From: CAWJLE01 sp963843645
GTDB taxonomy: Bacteria; Chloroflexota; Anaerolineae; DAOTYC01
Length of the DNA stretch: 64,000 nt
Direction of reading: 5' to 3'
NCBI GenBank assembly: GCA_963843645.1
Contig: CAWJLE010000005.1
Coordinates: 310,001-374,000, forward strand
How positions within the stretch are numbered: the first letter of the stretch is position 1; the number at the start of each line of letters is the position of its first letter. The translations under genes were made by a program, and so were the position numbers. Below are positions 56,364-64,000 of the stretch, in pieces. The notes beneath the pieces are model-generated. The model had not been told where the DNA came from and ran no database searches. It saw nothing but the letters and a program-made list of their open reading frames with translations.

Positions 56364-57719
56364 TCAGCCTGCTCCCAGCTCGGACCGAAAGACCGATTCC
56401 ATCTCGCGGCGGAAGCGAACTGCCTCAGCCCTCTCGTCGACGGCCACGTCGGCCCACGTCACTGGATCGCCCTCTTTGATGGGCCGCACCAACTTAACCT
56501 TGTGGGCCAGGCCGATGGGCAGACCCCCCATGGCGAGCGAACGGGCGGCCGGCGTCAGCTTGCCGTACACGGTATAACCGCCTTCGCCATCCAGCAACTC
56601 ACCCGCCTTGAGGTCGCGCTTTGCCGTCGAAACGACGTCGGCGCGGAATCCGGTCGCAGCGCCTGTGGGCTCGTGTCGCAGCGCGGCCGATGCGGCGCTG
56701 ACCGATACCTCGAGCCCGATGAGGTGCCACGGCCGATACATGGCGCCGTACCGGCCCGTAGCGTCCGTCATGACCGCGTACTCCTTGAAATTTCGCTCGA
56801 CGTAGTCGTTGCCTGCTTTGAACACCACCCACACGCCCCAGCGGATATCCCGGAAGACCGGCCGCCCGTCGCGCTCGAGCGATGAAGTGACCTCCACCTG
56901 CCCGGAGTGATGCAGCAGGCCGCCTTCCTCGGCGGGCCGAAGAATATGTGGCAGATCATCGACGCCGCATGGCGGGAACGCCAGGCCATCGGGTGCAGGG
57001 GTGAGGCCGGTGGCGTTTGCTACGGCCGTACTCTCGATGGCCGGCTTGGTTCCATCCAGGAAAGAATTGAACATCTGCGGGTTCATTCCGCCGGCGCGTG
57101 CCTGCTCCGCCGTCAGGCCCCAGTTGTCCCACACGGTCTCTGGAGTGGACTTGTAGAAATGCGGCAGCCATTTGTGCCCGCGACCCGCCGCCACCACTTC
57201 GAAGCCGGAGACGCGGGCATGATCGACCAGTTCGCAGATGAGCGCGGGCTGATCCCCATAGGCCAGGCTGTAAACCACGCCGGCTTCCTGCGCCTTCAGC
57301 GCCAACAGCGGCCCGGCAAACGCATCCGCTTCGACCGTCACCATCACGACGTGCTTCTTCGCGGCGAACGCCCTGAGCGCGTGGCTTACGGCCGAGGGCG
57401 GGTGGCCGGTGGACTCGACGATGACCTCAATCTCCGGGTGGGCGATCAGGCCGGCGACGTCGTCTGTCACGAAGGTCGTGCCATGATCGATTGCCTCGCC
57501 GAAGCTGCGGGCCGAATAACGGTCGGGCTCCCAGCGCACACGCTCCAATGTCTGCTTCGCGCGCGGAACATCGATGTCGCCGATTCCCATGAGGTGCAGT
57601 CCCTTGATGCGTGGCACCTGTGTCAGGAACATCGAGGCGAACTTCCCGGCGCCGATCACCCCAACGCGTACCGGTTTGCCTGCGGCAGCTCGGGCGGCGA
57701 GCAGATCATAGAGACCCAT
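56364..57719 (-). CDS. NAD(P)-dependent Rossmann oxidoreductase with SAF domain
   Basis: 451 residues. The N-terminal Rossmann domain reads PVRVGVIGAGKFASMFLTQV; IGDIDVPRAKQTL and VIVESTGHPPSAVSHALRAF are homoserine-dehydrogenase-like features. The C-terminal segment RDLKAGELLDGEGGYTVYG then AHKVKLVRPIKEGDPVTWAD is an SAF domain, as in AFP-like and sugar-acid enzymes. Proteins of this type lie in sugar-acid and apiose/erythronate-type catabolic clusters; the substrate here is unknown. ATG 57719 follows AGGAGGATC. Last gene of the dehydrogenase cluster. Confidence 0.75.
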   Translation of the reverse strand: MGLYDLLAARAAAGKPVRVGVIGAGKFASMFLTQVPRIKGLHLMGIGDIDVPRAKQTLERVRWEPDRYSARSFGEAIDHGTTFVTDDVAGLIAHPEIEVIVESTGHPPSAVSHALRAFAAKKHVVMVTVEADAFAGPLLALKAQEAGVVYSLAYGDQPALICELVDHARVSGFEVVAAGRGHKWLPHFYKSTPETVWDNWGLTAEQARAGGMNPQMFNSFLDGTKPAIESTAVANATGLTPAPDGLAFPPCGVDDLPHILRPAEEGGLLHHSGQVEVTSSLERDGRPVFRDIRWGVWVVFKAGNDYVERNFKEYAVMTDATGRYGAMYRPWHLIGLEVSVSAASAALRHEPTGAATGFRADVVSTAKRDLKAGELLDGEGGYTVYGKLTPAARSLAMGGLPIGLAHKVKLVRPIKEGDPVTWADVAVDERAEAVRFRREMESVFRSELGAG

Positions 57720-57938
57720 CGTTGATCCTCCTGGTTCGTTATTGTGTCTTGGCCACGTGCCGGGCGGGCCCCAGCGACGAGGCCCCCGAGCTGCGGCGTT
57801 CACGATCATTCACATCGGCACGGCTAGTTTACTCATCTCGGCCCTATCGTCAAGTTCCGCGAACCGACGGATTCGAATATTGGGTAGCGCAGAATCCGGT
57901 TCGTCCTGCCTCGGGCGCGAATCAGCGGTGTGCGTCGA

Positions 57939-58139
57939 TCAGTCGGGTGTCGGCAGCCGAAGGCGAATCAAGTGCCATTGCCGCCGCTCGTTCTGCCGGG
58001 TAACAAAACGACCCGGCACACGGGCCGGGCCGTTCTGGAGTCTGACGTGGTAGCGAAGCCGACTCTTTTCACGCGCTTCGAGACTCTGCCTCAGCTCCTT
58101 CAGCTTGTGTCGCGTGTCAGCCGACGGAGCAGGCGGCAC
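57939..58139 (-). CDS. Possible small basic protein
   Basis: A 66-residue frame starting GTG at 58139, 22 bases after the dehydrogenase stop. It reads RHKLKELRQSLEAREKSRLR then ENERRQWHLIRLRL-like residues, basic and helical. No family recognised. The start lies within a hairpin (AGCAGGCGG/CCGCCTGCT) that may instead be a terminator, so this may be noncoding. The rest of the 57720-58160 gap holds nothing clear. Confidence 0.3.
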   Translation of the reverse strand: MPPAPSADTRHKLKELRQSLEAREKSRLRYHVRLQNGPARVPGRFVTRQNERRQWHLIRLRLPTPD

Positions 58140-58160
58140 AGCCGGCTTGCTACCGCCTGC

Positions 58161-59262
58161 TCATCCTTCGGTTGGGATCAACACCGTCTTGATCCCCGCA
58201 TCGTGCTCCTCGCGGGCGAAGCGCATCGCTTCGAACGCGTCCTGGAGAGGGAAAGTCCGGGACACCACTTTCTCCAGCGGGAAGCGGCGCGAGCCGATGA
58301 TCTGGATCGCCGCCGCGTAAGAGCCGGCATTGAGGAACGAGGCCTGGACTGTCAGCTCTTTCGCCGCGATGTCTCGATCGGTGTTGATGGGAATGGTCTT
58401 GTTCCCCGTCAGGCCGACCAAAACGACTGTGCCGGCCTTGCGCGCGTATTCGAAGCAGGTCTGCTGCGCGCTGACGGAGCCCGCCGTCTCGAAGACCACG
58501 TCGGCGCCCATGTCGTGAGTCAGGCCGTTGACGATCTCAAGCGGGTCCTGCGTGTGGATGTTGACCACGACGTCCGCCGCGCCGATTTCGCGGGCAAGGT
58601 TGAGCCGGTAGTCGCGGGTGCCCAGCAGGATCACGGGTTCGAAGCCGGCCACCTTTGCCGCCACGCCCTGCATCAGACCGATCGTACCGCCGCCCACGAT
58701 TACCGCCGCGTCGCCCAGCTGGCGCTTGTACGCCAGATTGACCGCCCGCACGGCGACCGCCAGCGGCTCGGCGAAGACTGCCGCCAGCAGGGGCGCCTGC
58801 TCCGGAATCCGGTGCACGATGGCCTCGTACGGCACGAACAGGTGCGTCGCGTAGCCGCCCCACAGGCCAGGCGGGCGGGTGGTGGGGATATTGCAGCCGT
58901 ATTCGCGGCCCTCCAGCGTATCCTGGATGCACAGGTTGGTCAGCCCGCGCTTGCACCAGTAGCACTCCCAGCACGGGATGACCAACTCCGCCGCCACCAG
59001 GTCGCCCACCTGGACGCCGTGGTGGCTGGCGGCCGTCGGCGCCGACTTCCGCCACGCGGGCGATGAACTCGTGGCCGGGTATGATCGGGAAACGCGTGTG
59101 CCAGGCGTCCTCCCAGAAGTGGTGCGCATCCGAGCCGCAAATGCCGCAGGCCTGGACCTCCACCAGCATGTCGCGCGGGCCGATCTGCGGCCAGTCGAAC
59201 TCGCGCAGCTCCATTTGCTTCGCGGTCGGCACCACCGCGGCAGTCACTTTGCGGGTGCTCAT
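58161..59262 (-). CDS. Zinc-dependent alcohol/polyol dehydrogenase 1 (frameshifted)
   Basis: About 366 residues, medium-chain dehydrogenase. VEVQACGICGSDAHHFWEDA (catalytic zinc Cys), PIIPGHEFIARVAEVG (GHE), PCWECYWCKRGLTNLC (structural zinc Cys cluster), then AAVFAEPLAVAVRAVNLA, AVIVGGGTIGLMQGVAAKVA (NAD motif) and VVFETAGSVSAQQTCFEYAR. Related to sorbitol/threonine-type dehydrogenases. A frameshift near 59040 separates the N- and C-halves. Separated by 22 bases from dehydrogenase 2 upstream. Confidence 0.83.
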
Positions 59263-59284
59263 CGATCGGCGTCTCCCTTCGAGC

Positions 59285-60412
59285 CTATTCCATCCACGGA
59301 TCGAGCGCCACCTTGAAGATCGTCTTCTGGCCCTCCAGCCGCCAGCCCTTCTGGAGGATCGCATCGACGGCGTCCTGGGCTCGGCTGAGCGGCAGGATGG
59401 GATTGACCAGCTTCTCCCACGGGACGTCGCGCTTCTCCAGGAACGGCAGACCCTGGACGAAGAACTCGATGTCGCCGCCCCAGCACGAGTAGATGTTGAC
59501 GTTCTTCAGCATCATGTCCGTGTGTGGATTCAGCGTCACGGTACCGCGGTCGGTGAACATGCCCAGCTCGACGTAGTCGCCGCTGGTGCGCACCATCTGC
59601 AGGCCCTCGGCGATGGCCGACGGGAACCCGGCCGCCTCGAAGACGATGTCGGCGCCGCGTTGGGCGATCGTTTCGTCCTGGACCATGCGCACGCGCTCCG
59701 CCGGGTCCTTGACCTGCTCGATGTCGATGGTGACGTCGGCGCCGAACTGTTTGGCCAGCTCCAGCCGCTCGGGCGGGCCGCCGATGGCGATGACCTTGTA
59801 CGCGCCCATCCGCTTCAGGAAGTAGATGGCGCCGAAGCCGATCGCGCCGGTGCCCTGGACCACCGCCACGGTGCCCAGCTTGGGGCGCGCCCGATTCAGG
59901 CCCTGCACCGCGATGGTCACCGGCTCGGTCAGGACGGCGATGTTGGCCGGCAGGCTGGTCTTCAGGAAGGGCGTGTGCTCGTACTGCACGTAGACGTATT
60001 GTGAATACCCGCCCGACAGGACGTTCGGCTCATCGTCCGGCATGAAGCCGTACGCCTTGATATTGGCGCACACGGTGGGGGTGTGCGCAATGGCGCAGAA
60101 ATAGCAGTGGCCGCAGCTCACGCCGGGGATGACGATCACCCGGTCGCCTTCCTCGACAGGCAGGCCCCGTGCGTCTGCCAGCACATCTTTGCCCACTTTG
60201 TCGATGGTGCCGCAGAACTCGTGCCCCAGGATGATTGGGTAGGCGGTGCCGGCCAGGCCACCCTTGTACATGTGCGCATCGGTGGCGCAGACGCCCGCCA
60301 GCTCATTCTTCAGGATGAAGGTGCCCGGGCGGGGATCGGGCACCTGGTACTCCTGGATCGTAAACGTCCCGTTGGGTTTGTCCAACACTGCCGCCTTCGC
60401 TGTCCTGGCCAT
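59285..60412 (-). CDS. Zinc-dependent alcohol/polyol dehydrogenase 2
   Basis: 375 residues, intact and only distantly similar to dehydrogenase 1. GVCATDAHMYKGGL (catalytic zinc), YPIILGHEFCGTIDKVGKDV, VIPGVSCGHCYFCAIAHTPT then VCANIKAYGF (structural zinc), TEPVTIAVQGLNRARPKLGT, VAVVQGTGAIGFGAIYFLKR (NAD fold) and IVFEAAGFPSAIAEGLQMVR. Starts at the ATG at 60412 after GGGAGGGTCAC. First gene of the operon. Confidence 0.87.
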   Translation of the reverse strand: MARTAKAAVLDKPNGTFTIQEYQVPDPRPGTFILKNELAGVCATDAHMYKGGLAGTAYPIILGHEFCGTIDKVGKDVLADARGLPVEEGDRVIVIPGVSCGHCYFCAIAHTPTVCANIKAYGFMPDDEPNVLSGGYSQYVYVQYEHTPFLKTSLPANIAVLTEPVTIAVQGLNRARPKLGTVAVVQGTGAIGFGAIYFLKRMGAYKVIAIGGPPERLELAKQFGADVTIDIEQVKDPAERVRMVQDETIAQRGADIVFEAAGFPSAIAEGLQMVRTSGDYVELGMFTDRGTVTLNPHTDMMLKNVNIYSCWGGDIEFFVQGLPFLEKRDVPWEKLVNPILPLSRAQDAVDAILQKGWRLEGQKTIFKVALDPWME

Positions 60413-60495
60413 GTGACCCTCCCTTTCTGTGCTTGCCTCGTCGCAGCACCACCGACCGGTGGCTTCCGCCATGAATTGGGGTGACTTCTGCACGC

Positions 60496-60524
60496 ACTAT
60501 AGCCCACGAAGCCGAATCATGCAA
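60496..60524 (-). promoter_or_regulatory. Promoter for the dehydrogenase operon
   Basis: Minus strand: TTGCAT (60519-60524), 17-bp spacer, TATAGT (60496-60501), about 85 bases before dehydrogenase 2. Confidence 0.6.
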
Positions 60525-60757
60525 GACTGCGAATGAAAGGAAGGGGCAGTTAACTTCAATGGGGGACTGTTGGAGGTTCAAACACAGCTCGAGCTTCGCC
60601 AGTCGCGCCCGGCTCTGCAGGTTGTTCAGCCAGCTTTTGCTTTGTATCCTATCCAACACTGGAATTCTGCCAAGTTCCTTGCGCGCTGATACAACTGACT
60701 ATGCAGTTTTCACCGCAGCTTCTCTATCTTACCCCAAGAACCAGATTTTTTGTGCGC

Positions 60758-60786
60758 TTGCAGTTTTTTGAGTTTTGTGATATAAT
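60758..60786 (+). promoter_or_regulatory. Orphan promoter, possible small RNA
   Basis: TTGCAG (60758-60763), 17-bp spacer, TATAAT (60781-60786). Downstream there is no gene for over 1 kb but there are inverted repeats (TTTGCC/GGGCAAG, GAGGAGCTCCTC). Confidence 0.5.
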
Positions 60787-61729
60787 ATGACTATCGTTCG
60801 AGGTTTGCCTAACCCAAGGCAGGGAAGCAAGGAAGTGGGCAAGGAGCACCACTCGTGTGTGCGTGAGGAGCTCCTCGCCCTGGACAGCTAGACTACGTGT
60901 TTCATGGCTTTCAGGAATAGTTCGAGGGCTGCTGGCGAAGCGACTAGTGCTATTAGCACTACCTCTCGATACTTGCACTCAAAGCCGATCACTAGTTTGG
61001 CTGTCCTTCTTTTTGATGCCTTTAGCGTCTTCCAGCCGATATTCAGCTTCATCGAGCACAGACCTCCTTTCTATTGGACTTGGGGCATAGGCGAAACTCG
61101 CTCTTCAAAAAACAGACGCTCCCACCGGCTAGGCAGGAGCTTGGGGGCTTCGAACAAACGTCAGTGAAGTATACGACTCGCAGATTAGTCTCCCGCTCAA
61201 AGTGGAAACACCAAACGGCTCCTTTTTTTTCGAACGTCATGAATGACTTTATACACAATCCTTTCTGCACAATCATAGCCAGAGCCGTCGGCATATCCGT
61301 ATCGCGTCTTTGATGACGACTTGTGACTTCACCTGCGCAAGCCAACGTGACCGACGTTCTGTCGGATCAATCTCGGGTCATTCGCCTTCGTGTGATTTTA
61401 TCGATATCTGCGGCGATACTGTGCCAGTGCTTTGAAGAAGGGCCAAAGTGTCATCCCCAGTCGATGCCAGTGTGCTATGGGGAATACATCCGAGCAATTC
61501 GAGTTCATCTGCTGCGCCAGTCCTTCAACTGGCAATGAACCAGTGGATGAGTCATATTGCGACCTCTACTTGTAATAACGGCCTAAAACTGAAGCTGTCT
61601 CTTCGACACAATCCAAAAGAGAGGGGAAGCCAGGGCTTTTCGGCTCTGGCTTCCTCCACTGGCATCCTTCTTGCAGGAAGCTGCTCCAGCCTCATACGAA
61701 CGAGCTTATCGGGTTCAGAGAGGTGTCCT

Positions 61730-62275
61730 TCAGTCAGCAGGTAGTTGACCGGCGGCAATGTGTGACTCGCCAAAAAGCTCTCCCAGTTTGCGGAGAAGGC
61801 GTTTGTTAAGCTGCGAATGTGACAATAGCCCGTGCTCGAGCAAGACAACGGAATATGGCGACACGTGCAGCACTTGGGCGAGGGCATTCACGCCGAGGCC
61901 GCGTTTCATCCGGAGATCGCGCAGGCGGCATCCAAAAGCTTCTGATGGAGTCTGCTGCGAGTCTAGGCGTCCAGAGCTACGATGCAATTGGCGGTATTCG
62001 TCAAACCATTGGGCTAATCCATCTGCAAGCTGCATGACATGGTCGTCGGAAGTAATGTACTGGTCGCAGTCGCCATTGCGCAGCGATTCAAAGTCACTTA
62101 CGTCCTTTGCTTGCCTCCTGATAGTGGCCCTATTACGCATGCGTACGAATAGCAAGCCTCCACCACTAAGTATGGCCATCGCGGTCAGGCACACATGTAG
62201 TGCAAACAGAGGAGCTTCCGTCATTTGTGGTTGTGGTGCATCTACATGTGCACTTAGATTGAATGCCTTCATCAT
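61730..62275 (-). CDS. Membrane-anchored protein with C-terminal XRE-type HTH
   Basis: 181 residues from the ATG at 62275, which follows AAGGAGG. Residues 19-45 are hydrophobic (LFALHVCLTAMAILSGGGLL), a likely membrane anchor. Residues 115-170 form a helix-turn-helix of the XRE/Cro type: FGCRLRDLRMKRGLGVNALA then QVLHVSPYSVVLLEHGLLS. The order (TM first, HTH last) is the reverse of RodZ. Possible membrane-tethered regulator. Function not known. Confidence 0.6.
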   Translation of the reverse strand: MMKAFNLSAHVDAPQPQMTEAPLFALHVCLTAMAILSGGGLLFVRMRNRATIRRQAKDVSDFESLRNGDCDQYITSDDHVMQLADGLAQWFDEYRQLHRSSGRLDSQQTPSEAFGCRLRDLRMKRGLGVNALAQVLHVSPYSVVLLEHGLLSHSQLNKRLLRKLGELFGESHIAAGQLPAD

Positions 62276-62601
62276 TTCAATCCTCCTTATCACGGGGAGC
62301 GGTATACAAAAAAAGCGTTGGTACATAAACGTCCCATCCGTCTACTTTAGAGAACGTAATGGGAGCGATTTTGTTTCCTGACTTCGCCATGCCGCCCGAA
62401 GCTTTTCAATGTTTGGGAGATTCGGTTGATCGGGGAAGGATGAGGACTCTCGTAGTTGTGTGTGGCCACTCAATTGACAGCGCTCCTGTGCGCATAAAGG
62501 GAGCAACTGCGCTCCCGGAAAGTCACGGGCCAGAGTTACTTCTGTCAGAACCGCTATGGACCTGATTATTCCTCGGTGCCTTCAGGGTTTCACGAAATTC
62601 G
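62276..62601. other. Intergenic stretch
   Basis: About 325 bases between the TM-HTH gene and the next minus-strand gene. A short plus-strand frame (62359-62565) has no recognisable features. Nothing else seen. Confidence 0.4.
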
Positions 62602-63252
62602 TCACGTCTGATTCCCTCCCGATGCTACATGTCGCTTAGGTAACTGGTTCAATTCCAGCGTAATCGGGTTGCGCTCAATGGCTTTATCACCCATTACTGC
62701 AAACATACGCTGTAGCTCTTTACGTTCTGCAGATCGGAGAGGAAACATTGAGAGCAACTCCGCATAGCGCCTTCGTTTGAACAAGCGGAGATCTGAGTTG
62801 TCGTGGTCAGAGCGTCCAGCTCCCACGAACTTCGAAAAGCCCACGCCTAAGCGTCCAGATGGTGAATGGCCAATTGGAGAGTGGTTCATTTCATCACCAA
62901 AGCCCTCCTTCGTGCAGACCGCCTTAGCCCATTCGAGGTGCAGGAATGATAGACACATCTTATCGAATTCATTGAAGGAGACCCACCGGAACATGTGGTC
63001 GGCGATTGAGCGTAGAACCGCCTGATATGTGGCCACCTTTATTGCTACCCTGAGCAGTTTATCCCCAACCGGTGGACCACCACAGCCTTTCACCAACTTC
63101 TGATCGAACGCGGGGTCGTAGATCGATATTAAGCCAGCAATCGCCCGCCGGAGTTCCGCCCGTGTGGGTTGGTCAGTGGACATGAGAACATCAATCGCCT
63201 GCCTCACTATCACACGGTCGGAGAATGCGATTTGGGTTCTCGGATCCTCCAT
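62602..63252 (-). CDS. Hypothetical protein
   Basis: 216 residues from the ATG at 63252, with GGAG 10 bases upstream. Starts MEDPRTQIAFSDRVIVRQAI. Mainly helical, with a basic region in the second half (LRLFKRRRYAELLSMFPLRS). No signal peptide, no membrane segment and no family I recognise. Adjacent to another unknown gene on the same strand. Confidence 0.5.
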   Translation of the reverse strand: MEDPRTQIAFSDRVIVRQAIDVLMSTDQPTRAELRRAIAGLISIYDPAFDQKLVKGCGGPPVGDKLLRVAIKVATYQAVLRSIADHMFRWVSFNEFDKMCLSFLHLEWAKAVCTKEGFGDEMNHSPIGHSPSGRLGVGFSKFVGAGRSDHDNSDLRLFKRRRYAELLSMFPLRSAERKELQRMFAVMGDKAIERNPITLELNQLPKRHVASGGNQT

Positions 63253-63601
63253 TTTCCCCAATCTCCTTCATGTATAAGCTTATAAGCTGCCTAATTCTCC
63301 GCGTCTGTAAGAAACCACTGGCCCCAATTGTCATCAACAAAAACCCTGGCGACTGAGAATCTGCCCTCACTAACATGAACGGAAATCTGGCGGGACTGTT
63401 TCCAGGCGCATTCTTATGTAGCGACCTGATCTCGGATTTTTCTCCCTTGCTCGGAACCCCTGGCTTAATGATTCGGCTAACATTGGCTGCTACATAGAGA
63501 CGATCTGGGGGTGCACACATTGAGCGCGACAAACATTTCGGCCAAGCTTTCCCTTGAAGCTGATGCCAATCGTTGACATGGATTCGTCTTAGGATATGCA
63601 A
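63191..63601 (-). CDS. Hypothetical protein, start uncertain
   Basis: Up to 136 residues from a TTG at 63601. It contains NSPARFPFMLVRADSQSPGF and LLMTIGASGFLQTRRIRQLI, which look like a folded core, then overlaps the next gene by 62 bases. Start codon unclear and no family recognised. May be spurious. Confidence 0.35.
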   Translation of the reverse strand: MHILRRIHVNDWHQLQGKAWPKCLSRSMCAPPDRLYVAANVSRIIKPGVPSKGEKSEIRSLHKNAPGNSPARFPFMLVRADSQSPGFLLMTIGASGFLQTRRIRQLISLYMKEIGENGGSENPNRILRPCDSEAGD

Positions 63602-63714
63602 GAAACGCTTTGGGTTCGATGTCGTTATAGTTAATGAGTGGGTTCAGTTGAATCCCCTAGCGTGAGAGCCGTTGATATTTTGCCTGATCAGTTTTCTGAG
63701 AGGAGGCACAGAAA

Positions 63715-64000
63715 TTGATCAAGACACCATTTGCATTGGGGCAGCTGTGGCCTGTGTACACATGTCTCTTCTCGTGGGCGTTTTCAGGGACCAGTAATGG
63801 CAACGACAACCCCGGCAAACAATTGAATCCAAGCGAAGCCCTTTCCGTTCAACAGGCCATCGAGATTATCAAAACAAGCGGGATGGATGACGGGAATTCT
63901 CAGAATTTCAGGGTAAATAGGGCAATCCAGCATTTGGTTAGCACCTTCAATGGTTTTATGCACAGCAGACTTCGAGCATCAGGGATTAATAATGAGTTGG
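63715..64000 (+). CDS. Exported protein, 5' part (cut by the window end)
   Basis: An open frame of 95 codons from a TTG at 63715, following a strong GAGGAGGCAC (63698-63707), and still open at the window end. It begins LIKTPFALGQLWPVYTCLFS then WAFSGTSNGNDNPGKQ, a short signal-like segment, possibly a lipoprotein. The rest (NPSEALSVQQAIEIIKTSGM) is not recognised. Confidence 0.5.
   Translation, partial: MIKTPFALGQLWPVYTCLFSWAFSGTSNGNDNPGKQLNPSEALSVQQAIEIIKTSGMDDGNSQNFRVNRAIQHLVSTFNGFMHSRLRASGINNEL

Larger units (their letters stand above)
60413..61729. other. Gene-poor, AT-richer stretch
   Basis: About 1.3 kb without a convincing gene. Open frames here are short and lack family motifs. It contains promoters at 60496-60524 (minus) and 60758-60786 (plus). 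The base composition is visibly lower in GC than the region to the left. Confidence 0.5.

Noticed and set aside
60787..60880. Possible signal recognition particle RNA (GGAAGCAAGGAAG stretch)
   Set aside because: It lacks the conserved SRP loop sequence, so only a generic small RNA candidate is kept.
60857..61744. Several 70-100 codon frames in the AT-richer stretch
   Set aside because: Overlapping on both strands with no start signals or recognisable features.

Overview
The window is high-GC bacterial DNA, most likely from a member of the Chloroflexota (Anaerolineae-like). This is inferred from the gene content: NBR1-type Ig and SH3 secreted proteins, two aldehyde:ferredoxin oxidoreductases, a siroheme-route heme operon, and a classic rpsB-tsf-pyrH-frr-uppS-cdsA cluster. 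No database search was possible, so the phylum is an inference. Almost every gene between 1 and 12 kb, and several later ones (glmU, hemL, both glycosidases, the histidine kinase), carries one or more single-base frameshifts. These include essential single-copy genes, so most are probably sequencing or assembly indels rather than real gene decay. Coordinates given for such genes span the whole reconstructed reading frame.

Layout. 0-4.5 kb: 3' end of a GatA/amidase, a sugar-nucleotidyltransferase, a small DUF6504-like gene, a DUF3524 glycosyltransferase (tRNA-queuosine mannosyltransferase family) carrying a palindromic repeat read in frame, a ribokinase (minus) and an ACT-domain protein. 4.6-9.3 kb (minus): rpsB-tsf-pyrH-frr-uppS-cdsA. 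9.5-12 kb: a Trm112-like zinc ribbon protein, a secreted gluzincin peptidase and ribonuclease Z (minus). 12-24.3 kb: two complete tandem rRNA operons (16S-tRNA-Ile-tRNA-Ala-23S-5S), each with three promoters, leaders and RNase III-type processing stems, then tRNA-Gln. The two operons differ in sequence but keep base pairing. 24.5-29 kb: glmU, a CorC/HlyC-type CBS protein, cytidine deaminase and an AI-2E family permease (minus). 29.1-38.6 kb: a tetrapyrrole operon sirC-hemA-hemC-cobA/hemD-ahbC(nirJ-like)-hemB/ahbA/ahbB-hemL. This would carry glutamyl-tRNA through uroporphyrinogen III and siroheme towards heme by the siroheme-dependent (Ahb) route. 38.6-44.1 kb: a secreted SH3/NBR1-Ig protein and two convergent AOR paralogues. 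44.4-49 kb (minus): two membrane-anchored clan GH-A glycosidases, the larger fused to a GH18-like barrel. 49.6-52.8 kb (minus): a HEPN/MNT toxin-antitoxin pair, a half-size ChrA and a large membrane protein of unknown function. 53-56.3 kb: a multi-domain sensor histidine kinase. 56.4-60.5 kb (minus): a probable polyol/sugar catabolic operon of two zinc dehydrogenases and a Rossmann-SAF oxidoreductase. 60.5-64 kb: an AT-richer, gene-poor end with a TM-HTH protein, unknown small genes and the start of an exported protein.

Themes. (1) Heme is probably made through siroheme decarboxylation, with the decarboxylase subunits fused to each other and apparently to HemB. (2) A palindrome family with the core GACTTCCGAAG recurs in intergenic positions across the window. 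(3) The two rRNA operons show compensatory substitutions in both mature and processing helices, so both are probably functional and diverging.
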